A DNA stretch of 64,000 nt from Bolinopsis microptera (lineage: Eukaryota; Ctenophora; Tentaculata; Lobata; Bolinopsidae), in contig NC_087074.1 in NCBI RefSeq assembly GCF_026151205.1, forward strand, positions 14,878,667 to 14,942,666, read 5' to 3'. Shown piece by piece: positions 31,672 through 44,317 of the stretch (within the stretch, counting starts at the first letter, position 1; every line of letters begins with the position of its first letter). Both the position numbers and the translations under genes were made by a program. Under the pieces are notes generated by a model that was not told where the DNA came from, searched no databases, and saw only the letters and a program-made list of their open reading frames with translations.

Positions 31672-33434
31672 CCTATGAAATGTAACGTTTAGAAAATTTG
31701 TTGGGAACCTGGTTACCCGTCGATAGTTGATAATGATACGAGTTTGCTAAATGTGCCTTAAGCGACCATCAATTAACGAATACCAGGTTGTCAATTATTG
31801 AGTGATATTCCATAAGGAGGCTGGAGGAAACTAAAAAATAAGTATAAGGGGAAGGAGTCCCTACTCTGTAAGACAAGCATAATATATTCAAGTTATCTAG
31901 TAAGGTCACTACGTCTAACTCTAAGTGTTGAAACTTATCAATTTCAACTAGCAGCTGATCAGCTGCTGAACGCAATGATGCGACGAATGATTTATCTTAA
32001 TTACGAGTAATAAAATCAGATAAATTAAAATAACGAGTAAAATCATAGCGAGTAAGGTATATAATTATAAATGTCATGACTCTAATTATAATATTATGAC
32101 GAACGGATGAGAAAGCAGTACAAAACGGAGACCTTAATCAAGCAGGTGCCAGGACAGCTGGTCAGCATTAATACATTAATAAGTGTGAACTTTGATATGA
32201 AATCAGTCAAATACTTTTCCTTGGATCAAGATCAACGAGGCGTGAACCTTCTTTAATTATTGTACATATATTCTTTATAAAAGGTTTACGATATATATAT
32301 ATACATATATATCGTAAACCTTGTATCGTAAACCTTGTATCGTCTCGCTTTATAAGTTTATATATAGTAAGATTATCAAGTTACTAGCGACCTAGCGTGT
32401 CAAATCTACCCAAACCTTTAAAGATTAAAGATATGAATTTATTTAGGTGGAGAGACAGCAAAGGAGCCGTCTTGGTAAAATTATCTCAATTAGTAATGCT
32501 CAGTGGTTTTGGTCAATTTGTGGAGTGTCCAAGTGGACAGTAGGATGGGATTGAGATATAGAGATCATTCACTAACTTACAGTCGCCAGGTGCTGTCCTA
32601 TTTCTATTAAATCAATTTATAATGACTGTTATAATCTATAAATTGTAATGGTTCGGTCTGTGATTGTTAAAGACTGCTTCGTAGTTTGCGATTTTGTAAT
32701 TTGCATAGCGTTTTGTTAGATAGTACAAAGATTAGAAGCTCGTTTGTTAACCTGAAACCGCGCAATATCTACAAATCGAAGGCTATTCATGAAAAACTTA
32801 ACTGCTTATAGCACTTAACAAGCGGTTAAATGATACAACAGCACTTGATGAGGTCACGAGTATAATACTTGGCATTCTTAAGACGTTAAGAGCTTAAGAA
32901 ACTACGACGTACTCCAGGAAATCTAGGATACTGGCGACCACTCATTGCTCGATAATGTTAAACCGCAAAATTCAGTAACCTAGAACTTTCATAGGAAGTT
33001 TCAGCACAAATATTTAAGATCATGCCAACAAATGAGCTTGAACTGCAAAATCACAACAGTTAGTTTGCATAATCACATTAACAAAGATTACGAGAGTCAG
33101 ACTTTTGTACAAATCTCACGACTCACTCATTCGTCTTTACTCACCATAAATTAGCTCAGTGTACTGGGGTTGTATATTAGGAGTGGTATTCGTGACCACA
33201 CATAGGGCGTAACATCGTGTAATTTGTGTAAGGTTTAAGAAGTAAAGGTGACTTTATTCGATGGGAAGCAGTGTATACTGGATTGTGGGACAATGAAAAA
33301 GCTGGTGAAACCACTTTAAAAACAATTAAAATGCTCGCAGACACCTTTGAACATGGCAATATGAATAAAGCTATTTACTTTTGTAAAATTATACATTGAA
33401 ATAACGCATGGAAGTTACATTAAAAGCATATGTG
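31672..33434. other. intergenic region upstream of the GPCR
   Basis: No coding exon recognised. It contains the GPCR upstream region and, at about 32285-32375, an AT-rich hairpin (ggtttacgatatatat with its complement) joined to a sequence related to the palindrome at 7769-7833. Otherwise nothing notable. Confidence 0.6.
32285..32375. repeat. AT-rich hairpin related to the 7.8-kb palindrome
   Basis: The arm ggtttacgatatatatat and its complement form an imperfect hairpin, followed by a second ttgtatcgtaaacc-type repeat and by gtctcgctttataa plus atatatagtaagatt, shared with 7769-7833. Probably the terminus or remnant of a small DNA element. Confidence 0.6.
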
Positions 33435-33899
33435 CAACTTACCAACTAGTCAAACTAATCGACCAACTTACCAACTAGTCAAACTAATCGACCAACTTAC
33501 CAACTAGTCAAACTAATCGACCAACTTACCAACTAGTCAAACTAATCGACCAACTTACCAACTAGTCAAACTAATCGACCAACTTACCAACTAGTCAAAC
33601 TAATCGACCAACTTACCAACTAGTCAAACTAATCGACCAACTTACCAACTCGTCAAACTAATCGACCAACTTACCAACTAGTCAAACTAATCGACCAACT
33701 TACCAACTAGTCAAACTAATCGACCAACTTACCAACTAGTCAAACTAATCGACCAACTTACCAACTAGTCACACTAATCGACCAACTTACCAACTAGTCA
33801 AACTAATCGACCAACTTACCAACTAGTCAAACTAATCGACCAACTTACCAACTAGTCAAACTAATCGACCAACTTACAAACTAGTCAAACTAATCGACC
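33435..33899. repeat. 29-bp minisatellite, 16 copies
   Basis: Sixteen head-to-tail copies of a 29-bp unit starting caacttaccaactagtcaaa. Only a few single-base variants occur (for example tcgtc, cacac, tacaaac), so the array is young or homogenised. Not coding. Confidence 0.97.
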
Positions 33900-36800
33900 A
33901 AAATTGTGAAGATGATTAGTGTGCAAGCTAAATTAGATTTGCAATTTATAAGCTCAACCTAATTTACGAGTCACATGCTGCAGTGAAAACCTTGCCAGAC
34001 GCTGAAAGTAAAACCAACGAGAAAAAACACAAAGCTTAAGACCATGATTTGCACGTGCATGAATTAAGCGGTTTTTAAGCCGACGTTATCATGAGAAAAT
34101 TCGTGACAGAACCAATAACGATATGTATAAGAGATGGCTGCTGGGGCTATTAGTGGCATTTCCTGTAAAGTCAGCGGATAATTAATAGCTTAATTAATAG
34201 CTTAAAGTTAATAGCCTGCACAAAATTTAGACTGTGATTTTTACTGAAATCACAGTCTAGGGTCATCATCACTTCCTTAGTCGTCAACTTTTAGATCGGT
34301 GCGGTTAAAAAACATTAGAAAACCACTTTAACCTTGCAATCATCACGAATGGATTTTAATGAACAAATGAACACGATAAGTCTAATGAATTAAATTTATT
34401 TTCTTCTCGACAATGCTGATCATCTATCCGTAATATGTATTTAGTTTATCATAGATATGAGTTTATCATCAATTCCGGAATATCTTAACAAGAATATGAG
34501 GTATTAAAGAAATTCAAAGCACAATAATATTGAAACTGTTATCAAACTGATGATGGCTTAATGGCTGACATAATCACTAACATAATCACTAATGAAGAGC
34601 GCTAAGTAGAAAATCAGTAGAACTAATTCTGTCTGACAAAGATATTTATTCATGGGAACAAAATTTTCCCATAAGAATATTGAACAATACGTAGAAATTG
34701 GTTGTCGTATATAAAATGCAGTGATTGTTAAGTTCAACATCGAATTAGTACAAAGAAATTTTAGACAAATAAACCAGATATAATAACCACTCCTCGTCGT
34801 GACGTTATACCGAGCTGTGCCACATACCTTGAGGAGGTGAGCCGGCATCAAGGGGAGAGTCCAATAATCTCCCTAAAGAGGGTTCAACAAAGTTCAATCG
34901 GGTTTAATAGAGTTCACCAGCCTCTATAAGAATGGTATAAGATAATGATGTAGCGCATGTGCATGCTTTTACTTACAGTACAATGAGCACATGTATGCTA
35001 ATATTGACACTAATATTTCCTGGATATGATTGCTGTCCTGCTCTTCAGAGTACACGTCCAAATGTCCTTATTGAGTTATTGCTTTATTGCAAGTCCAGAC
35101 TTGACGTAGGAGAGTTTAATGTCAAGAAAATCAAATTAAAGTAATTTCATTTGGTGACGGACTGTTACAGTTGGCATTAAGGTAGGACGAAATGTCAACG
35201 GGTAGAAGAATCAGGATGGCACTTCAAATTTTGAAAGTTCATGCTTTTAATTCCTCCATTAGAGCAATCATCCCTTTTGACTATGTTATTTTGTAAACGC
35301 AGATATCCCCAGATATCAATATATGTATACAGGTATACATGCTATTGAAGCCTATTTTGCATATATTGATTACTGCAGTCACTCATTGACTGCAGGGGGC
35401 GTCGCCGTATACTATTTTGATTTATTCGAACCAATATTTTTCATAGTGAGCTTTTACAGTAATCGATCCTTACTCAAGGGTACGATTTATTGGCAGTATA
35501 CCTATCTATGAGGAGTTAAGGTTAGGGAGTATTCTCAGGTGGATTATTCGAAAGCGCAGCATATTATACTGATGTAACATTACCTTATACATACGATCAC
35601 GTTGTGTTTAACACGACAATTGAGTTCGACTTACAAGGTGTTTTACGTATCATCTTACACTGAGTTTCCTGACAATTCAGAACATATATACCTTCATTCA
35701 TTCTCGTAGAAGGATTTACAATAAGATGGGCATTGGGCAGGATGGCTGGGGTTACTTGAGCTGGTCATGAGCATTATCGAAGTAGAGTTTTCAATATCAT
35801 AACTTTTAAATTTAACAATATAAGATTTAGATAGTGTGTATAAGTGACTAAAGTGACTTCATCTTAATTTGTTGAGGGATTTCGATCCAGCTTGATAATA
35901 TATTGCCGATGGTGCATTATTCAGGTGACTGATCGAGATTCGGGTGACCGATCTGGAGAAATGTACACCATTTTGTGGTGCTGACTCAGTCTCAGGTCCT
36001 TTGATTTCAAGAATATTTGATGAACAGTATTGGAATTTGATAACGATATTTTGACAGGTCTGGTCTTATCGGCTGATTTCCTTCCAATCCTGACAGCTTT
36101 AAAGCTGTCAGGTTACACTTCTATCTGTTCAAACAGTTCGTCTTATTTTAGTTTCCTTTCACGTCCGTCTCCTTCAGACCAAAGATGAGTAAGTTCCTAC
36201 TGCGATCGTCTTTCGAAACAACACTCTGAACAATCCTTTTCAATCTGTAGCTCTTTTCTGTCAGTCCGTTTTCCGGCAAGGCTTTTGAAACAGCTTGATC
36301 CTAGTGAAGTATCCCGAACGATAGATTTCATGGTGGTCTGAACAGATTCAAACTGCTTTGATTAGGTTTCAAGAAGTTCACTCTGCAGCTTTGACAACCA
36401 AACATTTTGAATTTTGTGACCGAATAAGAGAGTTCCTCAACTCCTACATATATTTCATCATTCTCATAGTTTCTCTGACTAAGAGGTTCATTTCTTTGTA
36501 CATATTATATTTAACACCAATTTTGACATAACTTTCTTATAAGTTGGTTTTGAAACATTTTCTGCTGAAAACTCTGTTTTGTTATTACAGCTCGAGGCTT
36601 CCACAAGTTCTGTAAGCCACAAGTATCAATGTCCTGATGCGCCTTAGTGAAATATGTGGAGCGAGCTGACAAACGTTGAAATAAATCCAAATCATCTATG
36701 ATGTACTTTTATTTGTATTACGTTGAAAAGCACAAATTATAACGTATTTCGGCTAGTGTTTGTCGTACAAAAACTTTTGAAAAGGTTTAATCATTAGCTC

Positions 36801-37595
36801 CAACAGCCAGCGACAAAGAATAAATTTAATAATAATTTCGAAACAACAAATTATTTCTGATTCCTGCACGAATTCACCCTAAAAACTAATTAGAGTAGCT
36901 CAGTCTGCCCCAATCGATACTCTGTTACTGATCACATGATAGGGTAATGGGCTGTGGAGCACGAGTCACGTGATTAGAAGCTCTCACCGCAATATGTCCT
37001 CTGATTGTACCTCCATCACAATTATAAAAGTTAAGACAACAAAGTTGAACGTTTCATGAAACTATACAATATTTGCAAGATTACCTAATATAATTCCGAT
37101 AACTAATAACTATATTAACGGCAAAATTTTGTACGAGAGACGCGATCAATGAGGGTCTGCGGTGTCGATCAATTGATATTTTATTAGTTCCACAAGCACC
37201 AGGTGCCTAGTAACATAATCACGTTGGTCCTTAACAGTTTAGTGGGCGTAAACCGCGAAAATTCACATTACTGCGACCACGTGTTCGGTCTTTTCATAGA
37301 ACATGGGTATACAAATTACAAAAACGACGGAAAAGGAATGCTGATCCTTCGTAAGTAAAAATTTTGTCATACTAGACATTTTTAAATGAAAACCTTTTGG
37401 TTTTTGACCATCAGACAAGATAACATAAATAAAATATAAAAGCCCAAATCGTAACCTGGTAAATCTATTACTATTGATTACATACAAATATATAAATATT
37501 TCATTTGGAGCGGTGGAGCAGGTGCTGTGTTCAAATATTACCGTGCGGAAATATCAAATAAAAATTAAGCAAGATTCTGTCATTCTGTAGCAGAT
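33900..37595. other. intergenic region, no gene seen
   Basis: Only short unsupported open frames. Notable structures are a 13-bp-stem hairpin at 34229-34260 (tagactgtgattt), a ctgcagtca hairpin near 35375-35397 and a perfect 24-bp palindrome at 36089-36112. A TTTATT near 37180 could be a distant polyA signal for the P450 gene. Confidence 0.55.
36089..36112. repeat. perfect 24-bp palindrome
   Basis: cctgacagcttt followed directly by its complement, without spacer. It could extrude as a cruciform or bind a dimeric factor. No other copy was noticed in the window. Confidence 0.85.
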
Positions 37596-39600
37596 TTAAG
37601 ATGTAGCTCTCTCGCGGAGTCGAAGTCGGGTTCCCACCTTAGGGCCCAAGGTGATCCTAAACTCTGGCTCTATATCTTCATCTGATGGGGCACTCAGTTC
37701 AAAATGCTGGAGTATTTGACCCACAACAATTTTTATCTCATTCATAGCAAATGTACTACCGATACACTTTCGAGGACCAACAAGAAAAGGAATGTAAGTG
37801 AACTTTTTAAGGGACTCTGTTTTTAAAAAGCGTTCAGGTTTGAAACTTAAGGGTTCTGACCAGATCTCCTCTAGCCTGCCTTGAAGGAAGGGAAGGAACA
37901 TCACTTGGGTGTCTGTGGGTATCAGATGCTTATCTATAATGCTATCAACATTAGTACTACGTCTTACAAGCGATACTACTGGGTACAAGCGCATAGCCTC
38001 CTTGATGACGCACTCCAAGTAGCTCATCTCCGAGAGATCGTCTTCATCAAGAAATTGTTTGCCCTCAACCAGGTCCGTCATCTCCTGAGCAGCCCATGCA
38101 GATACTCCTGGATTACGGGCCAGCAGGGCCAGCACAAACGACATGACATTGGAAGTAGTCTCAAATCCTGCCACGATGAAAGTCACGAAGTCGTCCACAA
38201 CTTCCTCGTCAGAATACCACGGACTGTTTTCTTGTATTCTGATCGAATGGGCTAAGAGGTCAACAGGAGTTTCTAGATTTTGCTTTATTTGATCACGCCT
38301 ATGCTTCAAAGCATCATGTCCAAGCCTTCGGAGGAGGCATCCCGCTTCTTTCGTCTTTCTTGTGAGATGACGGTTCATGGGATTATGTAAAAACAATGGA
38401 TCAAAAGCTTCACCAAAAAACCCATCCATCATGTCATTCATGGAATCCAGGATTTGTTCCATTGATACGTCCTCTCTATTATTCAAGTCGATGCCGTATC
38501 CTATGCTTGCTATGAGCAAAATAGCTGACTTCTTCATGTACCAATCCATATCTATAAAATCATTTGCATTGGTATTTTGTTTCAGCTGTTCAATCATGGC
38601 CCTTGTCATTTCATTCATCTTGGGAATCAAACTCTGTAGATACTTCTTGTGAAATGCAGGGTCCAGCGCATGCCGCTTCCTTCTCCAAACGTCTCCACCC
38701 ACATTATTCAGGAGACCACCATACCCCGTGAACCGCTGTCCACCAAAGTAAGTCAGACTAGATTTCTGAACCTTATACAGTCCACCGTTAGTGATGAACA
38801 TATCTTTGATCCCGTCCACCGAAAGCACTACCACTCCTGCAAGAGAAATGGCACGTTATCATGACGTGACTTCACCACATATTCCTAAATTTTTGCAATT
38901 AAATTGTCATGTGACTGGTCAAATCAACTAAAAGTTATAAATACCTGCTTTCCAAAATAGAAACCGACACCAAATAAGGCCATAATTCTCCGTCCATTTG
39001 AGATAGAGATTAAACATATGTCCGTCCTGTTTCGTAGCTTCCTTGATTACAGGAAAGTGACCGCCAATAAAACTGAAATTACCCTTCGTGTGAGGGCACA
39101 CACGGCAAAAATATTATATATTGATAATATATATTGCATATATCACGTGTTATTAATATTATATATCACATATTCCTGTGTTTTAAAAAATTGCAATAAA
39201 ATCTTATTTTTATGGTTCATTAAGATTAAATTTAATCGTATTCTCGTTTCTGTTTTTAAATAGGACAAACATCATAGTGGCCCACTATATGATGCGCTTT
39301 TTAAAAACTATAGTAGTGGGGAAGTGATTAACCAATCAACTTATGTTGAAATATTAAACCTAAACTGTTCAGATTCCGTAGATTGTTCACCAATCCGGTT
39401 TCAAATATGCTTTAGCTCTTATATTGTCATTACGGTTAAGTCGATTTTTACCATATAAATAACAAACGCTTGTAACAATGTTACCTAGACAAAGGAGGCA
39501 TCGGGAGATGCTTGTACCTTCTACGTTTCATCTTAAGAAGAACTACCCCATATACCATCAGGGAGCCGAACGCCAACAATATCAAACCAACGAACAACAT
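37596..39600 (-). CDS. CYP46A-like cytochrome P450
   Basis: Three exons on the minus strand: 39600-39485, 39072-38945 and 38836-37596. They join in frame (AG|T, then G|GA) for about 494 aa, close to the 500 aa of vertebrate CYP46A1. Exon 1 encodes an N-terminal membrane anchor (LFVGLILLAFGSLMVYGVVLL) followed by basic residues and a proline-rich hinge (HLPMPPLS), so it is an ER monooxygenase. Further motifs are FIGGHFPV, the I-helix FIVAGFETTSN, the K-helix EAMRLYP (ExxR), the FKPERF segment and the heme-thiolate loop PFLVGPRKCIG with its Cys ligand. All catalytic residues are present. CYP46A1 hydroxylates cholesterol at C24, but this similarity was judged from memory and CYP4 or another clan remains possible; the substrate is not established. 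Confidence 0.9.
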
Positions 39601-40971
39601 TTGCCAAACAAAGAGAGGAGACACACACTATAGCTGAGAGGAAATCTACAGTGCGATCTCCTCTCCGTGCACCAGAATAATACCCGTTAACCCACGTGTG
39701 TGCTACAGAACAATACATAAATTACCAGAGCTCTTTTGTAGATACAGGGTGTGTGTGTGGTGAAGCCTCTCATCTGCCGGAGTACTACAGCTCTCTTCAA
39801 TGGTAATATATAACACACCTCTAGAATTTACCACAACGTCAAATATTCGGAGAATTATCCTATATTAGAGTATTTATGTATTAGAGCTCAATCGTACTGC
39901 AATCCAATCAGAGTTGTGGGTATTTTGAGGGACAGTCGCTCGCTTTTGTCTTGCGACTTGTCACGCTTGATGCTACTATTATTATATTTTGCTTCTATAC
40001 GTAACAACAAAAACAGTTATGCAGTACTTAAACAATTCTAACTTGAGCGCCAAATTTAACTTGCACTGATTGTTTGGTTATTGCGAATGAAGAGTAGTAT
40101 AGTTACCGCATACCTTACAAGACATTTTTATAACGTACGAAATGCGACGGTTTTCCCGAAATTTCGCCATATTTTCGGACCGCCAAAATTTCGGTCGTCG
40201 TAATAGAATCCGTCGCATTATTTTTAGCTTATTCCAATAATTGTGGCTTCATCGATTCATTTTGTTTTTGAAAAGTTAGTGATATGATGGTGGGACAAAT
40301 AAACACAATATTCCATGATGAATTTAATGTCAAATTAAACGTTTTAAATTTACAATAAATTACATTTATGTGCTAACATAAACGTCTTATAGACTAAGTC
40401 AAGATAAACAATTTAATACCAAACTCAATAAGTGAAACTGAAAGATTCGAACCGGACCCCTTAGAGGAAGATGAAGAAATCGATTTATAAGTTTCATTTT
40501 GTTTCAACATGATTTTACCGATTTTTAGAAAATTTTGAATTTCCTTTGTGTCAGAAAACAAAATGATGAAAAATACCCTTATTTTCTGTGACGTCCGAAA
40601 TGTGACGGTTTTTGTTCAATTTCGCCATATTTTCGGACCGCCAAAATTTCGGTCGTCGCAAATTGGTCCGCCACAAAAATGTCTTGTAAGGTAAGTTGTT
40701 CTCTTGAACGAACAATGGATATTGATCGAACAGTAAAATGATGCTATTTTGATCAATCGTCCTACTGAGGATTGAGGAAGTAGGAACTAATAGTTGTTTG
40801 AGGGTTACAAATAAATTCCCAAATATTAAATCGGCCCTTAAACCGCTTTTTGGCTAGGGTTGAATAAGCTGCGAGAGTTTTGGCGCCGTATTTTTAACGC
40901 ATTAGTATCATCATCGAAAAATCAACACCAATATTTGCGTATAATACTCGTATCAGACTTTATTTGAATGG
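39601..40971. other. region upstream of P450 with MITE
   Basis: No coding exon seen. It holds the presumed P450 promoter (no clear TATA box chosen) and the 0.58-kb MITE at 40111-40693. Confidence 0.55.
40111..40693. mobile_element. 0.58-kb MITE with taccttacaagac termini
   Basis: Terminal inverted repeats taccttacaagacattttt (19 bp). Just inside each end is a direct repeat of about 38-40 bp (40161-40200 and 40619-40658) containing ttcgccatattttcggaccg. The same-orientation internal repeats inside inverted termini are unusual. No ORF. The TACCTTA end is shared with the element at 17737-18036. Confidence 0.7.
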
Positions 40972-41332
40972 ACATTACGAGGCCGGGTGGTGAAGTGGTA
41001 ACATTACGAGGCCGGGTGGTGAAGTGGTAACATTACGAGGCCGGGTGGTGAAGTGGTAACATTACGAGGCCGGGTGGTGAAGTGGTAACATTACGAGGCC
41101 GGGTGGTGAAGTGGTAACATTACGAGGCCGGGTGGTGAAGTGGTAACATTACGAGGCCGGGTGGTGAAGTGGTAACATTACGAGGCCGGGTGGTGAAGTG
41201 GTAACATTACGAGGCCGGGTGGTGAAGTGGTAACATTACGAGACCGGGTGGTGAAGTGGTAACATTACGAGGCCGGGTGGTGAAGTGGTAACATTACGAG
41301 GCCGGGTGGTGAAGTGGTAACATTACGAGGCC
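40972..41332. repeat. 29-bp minisatellite with box-A-like core, about 12.4 copies
   Basis: Head-to-tail 29-bp units starting acattacgaggccgggtggt, nearly identical (one gagacc variant near 41240). Each unit contains tggtgaagtgg, one mismatch from the tRNA/SINE box A consensus TGGCNNAGTGG. No box B or tRNA fold accompanies it. It has the same period as, but is unrelated in sequence to, the array at 33435-33899. Confidence 0.96.
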
Positions 41333-42394
41333 ATTACGTTTTTTGAAATGCCTTAGAGCGTTCATATTAATGCCTGGTACTATTTGATGAAAAATTGGCA
41401 GTTTTGAAATTGAACAAGGCCTTATCTTCTTATCAACATCATTATTCCATGCGTCACACACTTGAAACGTGGTACATAATTGAGTTCTTTGTACTATAGT
41501 TATACTTTGTTCTATAGTTGTACAGGTAGGACAGCTGACCAGAAAAACAAAAGCTGCACCGTCTAGTTGGGTGCTGGGGAGACCTAAGATAATTGTTTGA
41601 TCTGCTCCTCCTCCAATAATAGTTTAGCTATAAACTGGTACACCTTAACGTGACCACAAATTCTTCGTTATGCACCCAGCTTTCAGTGCTTCCCAGCTTA
41701 ATTATTATGTGGTCATCTCAACGCTAGTCAACTATTTTATCGCCCAAGTAATAGTGTAAGAAGGCCAGTAAGGGTTTGAAGACTCTGATATTAATATAAA
41801 TCATGGTCCATGACTGATTCATACTTTTAAATTTAGCAATTGTTGGTTATGCCGTTAAGAGTAAAAATGAATTGGATTTAACATTCTCAAACATTTGAGA
41901 ACCCGCCAAAAAGAGATTATTTGACGGTTAATTTGCTTTGACGATAATTAACTTTGAGCATTAATATTTATGCATTCGGAAACGTAAACACAAGCAAATC
42001 ATTATATATTAGCGGATCTAACGACAAAATTCCTTTTTTTAAACCGTGATTTATCTGCAAGATCTAATATATAATTAGGAATAAAGAATAGCATAAGGAA
42101 TGTGACCTGCTTCCTTATAACTTTTATAAATATTTGTACGTCTTTTATGATTTATCTGTGTTATCCATTTCGAATAGTGTTAGAGAAATTGATGCTTAAT
42201 CTAATTTCTACCATTTCACCCCTTTTTGCATCCAATTTGATTCTTGTTTGATAAGAAATTAACCTCTCTTCATCAGCACTTATGAATATGACGTGATTTA
42301 ATGGATACATACGATTACGTCACGAGTGGTGCCAAGGACAAAAGGACTAATCTCTTGTCAGACTTTTACCGTGTGCTTTTACATTAGAGTTGAA
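41333..42394. other. intergenic, nothing recognised
   Basis: About 1 kb of AT-rich sequence between two arrays, without supported genes or repeats. Confidence 0.6.
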
Positions 42395-44317
42395 TATTGG
42401 TCAGTGTAACTGTAAGATTGGTCCGTGTAAGATTTTTCAATGTAAGATTTTTCAGTGTAAGATTAGTCCGTGTAAGATTAGTTAGTGTAAGATTGGTCAG
42501 TGTAAGATTGGTCAGTGTAAGATTGGTCAGTGTAAGATTGGTATGTGTAAGATTGGTCAGTGTAAGATTAGTCAGTGTATGATTGGTCAGTGTAAGATTG
42601 GTACGTGTAAGATTAGTCAGTGTAAGATTGGTCAGTGTAAGATTGGTCAGTGTATGATTGGTCAGTGTAAGATTGGTCAGTGTAAGATTGGTCAGTGTAA
42701 GATTGGTACGTGTATGATTGGCCAGTGTAAGATTGGTATGTGTAAGATTGGTACGTGTATGATTGGTCAGTGCAAGATTGGTCAGTGTAAGATTAGTCAG
42801 TGTATGATTGGTCAGTGTAGGATTGGTACGTGTAAGATTAGTCAGTGTATGATTGGTCAGTGTAAGATTGGTATGTGTAAGATTAGTCAGTGTAAGATTG
42901 GTCAGTGTAAGATTAGTCAGTGTATGATTGGTCGGTGTAAGATTGGTCAGTGTAAGATTGGTACGTGTATGATTGGTCAGTGTAAGATTGGTATGTGTAA
43001 GATTGGTACGTGTATGATTGGTCAGTGCAAGATTGGTCAGTGTAAGATTAGTCAGTGTATGATTGGTCAGTGTAGGATTGGTACGTGTAAGATTAGTCAG
43101 TGTATGATTGGTCAGTGTAAGATTGGTATGTGTAAGATTAGTCAGTGTATGATTGGTCGGTGTAAGATTGGTAAGTGTAAGATTGGTCAGTGTAAGATTT
43201 TTCAATGTAAGATTGGTCAGTGTAAAATTGATCAGTGTAAGATTGGTCAGTGTAAAATTGATCAGTGTAAGATTGGTCAGTGTAAAATTGATCAGCGTAA
43301 GATTAGTCAGTGTAAGATTGGTCAGTGTAAGAATGGTCAGTGTAAGATTGGTCAGTGTAAGATTGGTCAGTGTAAGATTGGTCAGTGTAAGATTAGTCAG
43401 TGTAAGATTGGTCAGTGTAAGATTGGTATGTGTAAGATTAGTCAGTGTAATATTGATTTAATATTGGTTTAATATTGGTTTAATATTGGTTTAATATTGG
43501 TTTAATATTGGTTTAATATTGGTTTAATATTGGTCAGTGTAACTGTAAGATTGGTCCGTGTAAGATTTTTCAATGTAAGATTAGTCAGTGTAAGATTAGT
43601 CCGTGTAAGATTAGTTAGTGTAAGATTGGTCAGTGTAAGATTGGTCAGTGTATGATTGGTCAGTGTAAGATTGGTCAGTGTAAGATTAGTCAGGGTAAGA
43701 TTGGTCAGTGTAAGATTGGTCAGTGTATGATTGGTCAGTGTAAGATTGGTCAGTGTAAGATTGGTATGTGTAAGATTGGTACGTGTATGATTGGTCAGTG
43801 TAAGATTGGTCAGTGTAAGATTAGTCAGTGTATGATTGGTCAGTGTAAGATTGGTACGTGTAAGATTAGTCAGTGTATGATTGGTCAGTGTAAGATTGGT
43901 ATGTGTAAGATTAGTCAGTGTAAGATTAGTCAGTGTATGATTGGTCAGTGTAAGATTGGTACGTGTAAGATTGGTATGTGTAAGATTGGTACGTGTATGA
44001 TTGGTCAGTGTAAGATTGGTCAGTGTAAGATTAGTCAGTGTATGATTGGTCAGTGTAAGATTGGTACGTGTAAGATTAGTCAGTGTATGATTGGTCAGTG
44101 TAAGATTGGTATGTGTAAGATTAGTCAGTGTAAGATTAGTCAGTGTATGATTGGTCAGTGTAAGATTGGTACGTGTAAGATTGGTACGTGTAAGATTAGT
44201 CAGTGTATGATTAGTCAGTGTAAGATTAGTCAGTGTATGATTGGTCAGTGTAAGATTGGTACGTGTAAGATTGGTACGTGTAAGATTAGTCAGTGTATGA
44301 TTGGTCAGTGTAAGATT
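42395..44317. repeat. 15-bp minisatellite, left block
   Basis: About 120 copies of a 15-bp unit of the form gattggtcagtgtaa, with variants cag/acg/atg before tgta and aagatt/atgatt. The variants are arranged in higher-order blocks: for example a rare gtgcaagatt marker recurs 255 bp apart (17 units). Near 43445-43530 the unit is replaced by about eight copies of aatattggttt (11 bp), after which the array's starting motif (tcagtgtaactgtaag) is repeated, so a large segment was duplicated. As 15 is divisible by 3, several frames stay open by chance (IGQCK-type repeats); these are not real proteins. Confidence 0.96.

Noticed and set aside
33435-33899. CRISPR-like array
   Set aside because: Repeats are contiguous without spacers and the sequence is from an animal-type genome; this is a minisatellite.
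34229-34260. 13-bp-stem hairpin as a transcription terminator
   Set aside because: It lies in an animal intergenic region with no adjacent gene end; intrinsic hairpin terminators are bacterial.
40435-40470. Possible tRNA T-arm (gattcgaaccgg on the plus strand)
   Set aside because: The flanking bases do not form a T stem and no matching anticodon or acceptor arms are present.
42384-44317. Long IGQCK- or TNLTLT-repeat reading frames on both strands
   Set aside because: A 15-bp unit keeps frames open automatically on both strands; there is no start context, splice structure or domain.
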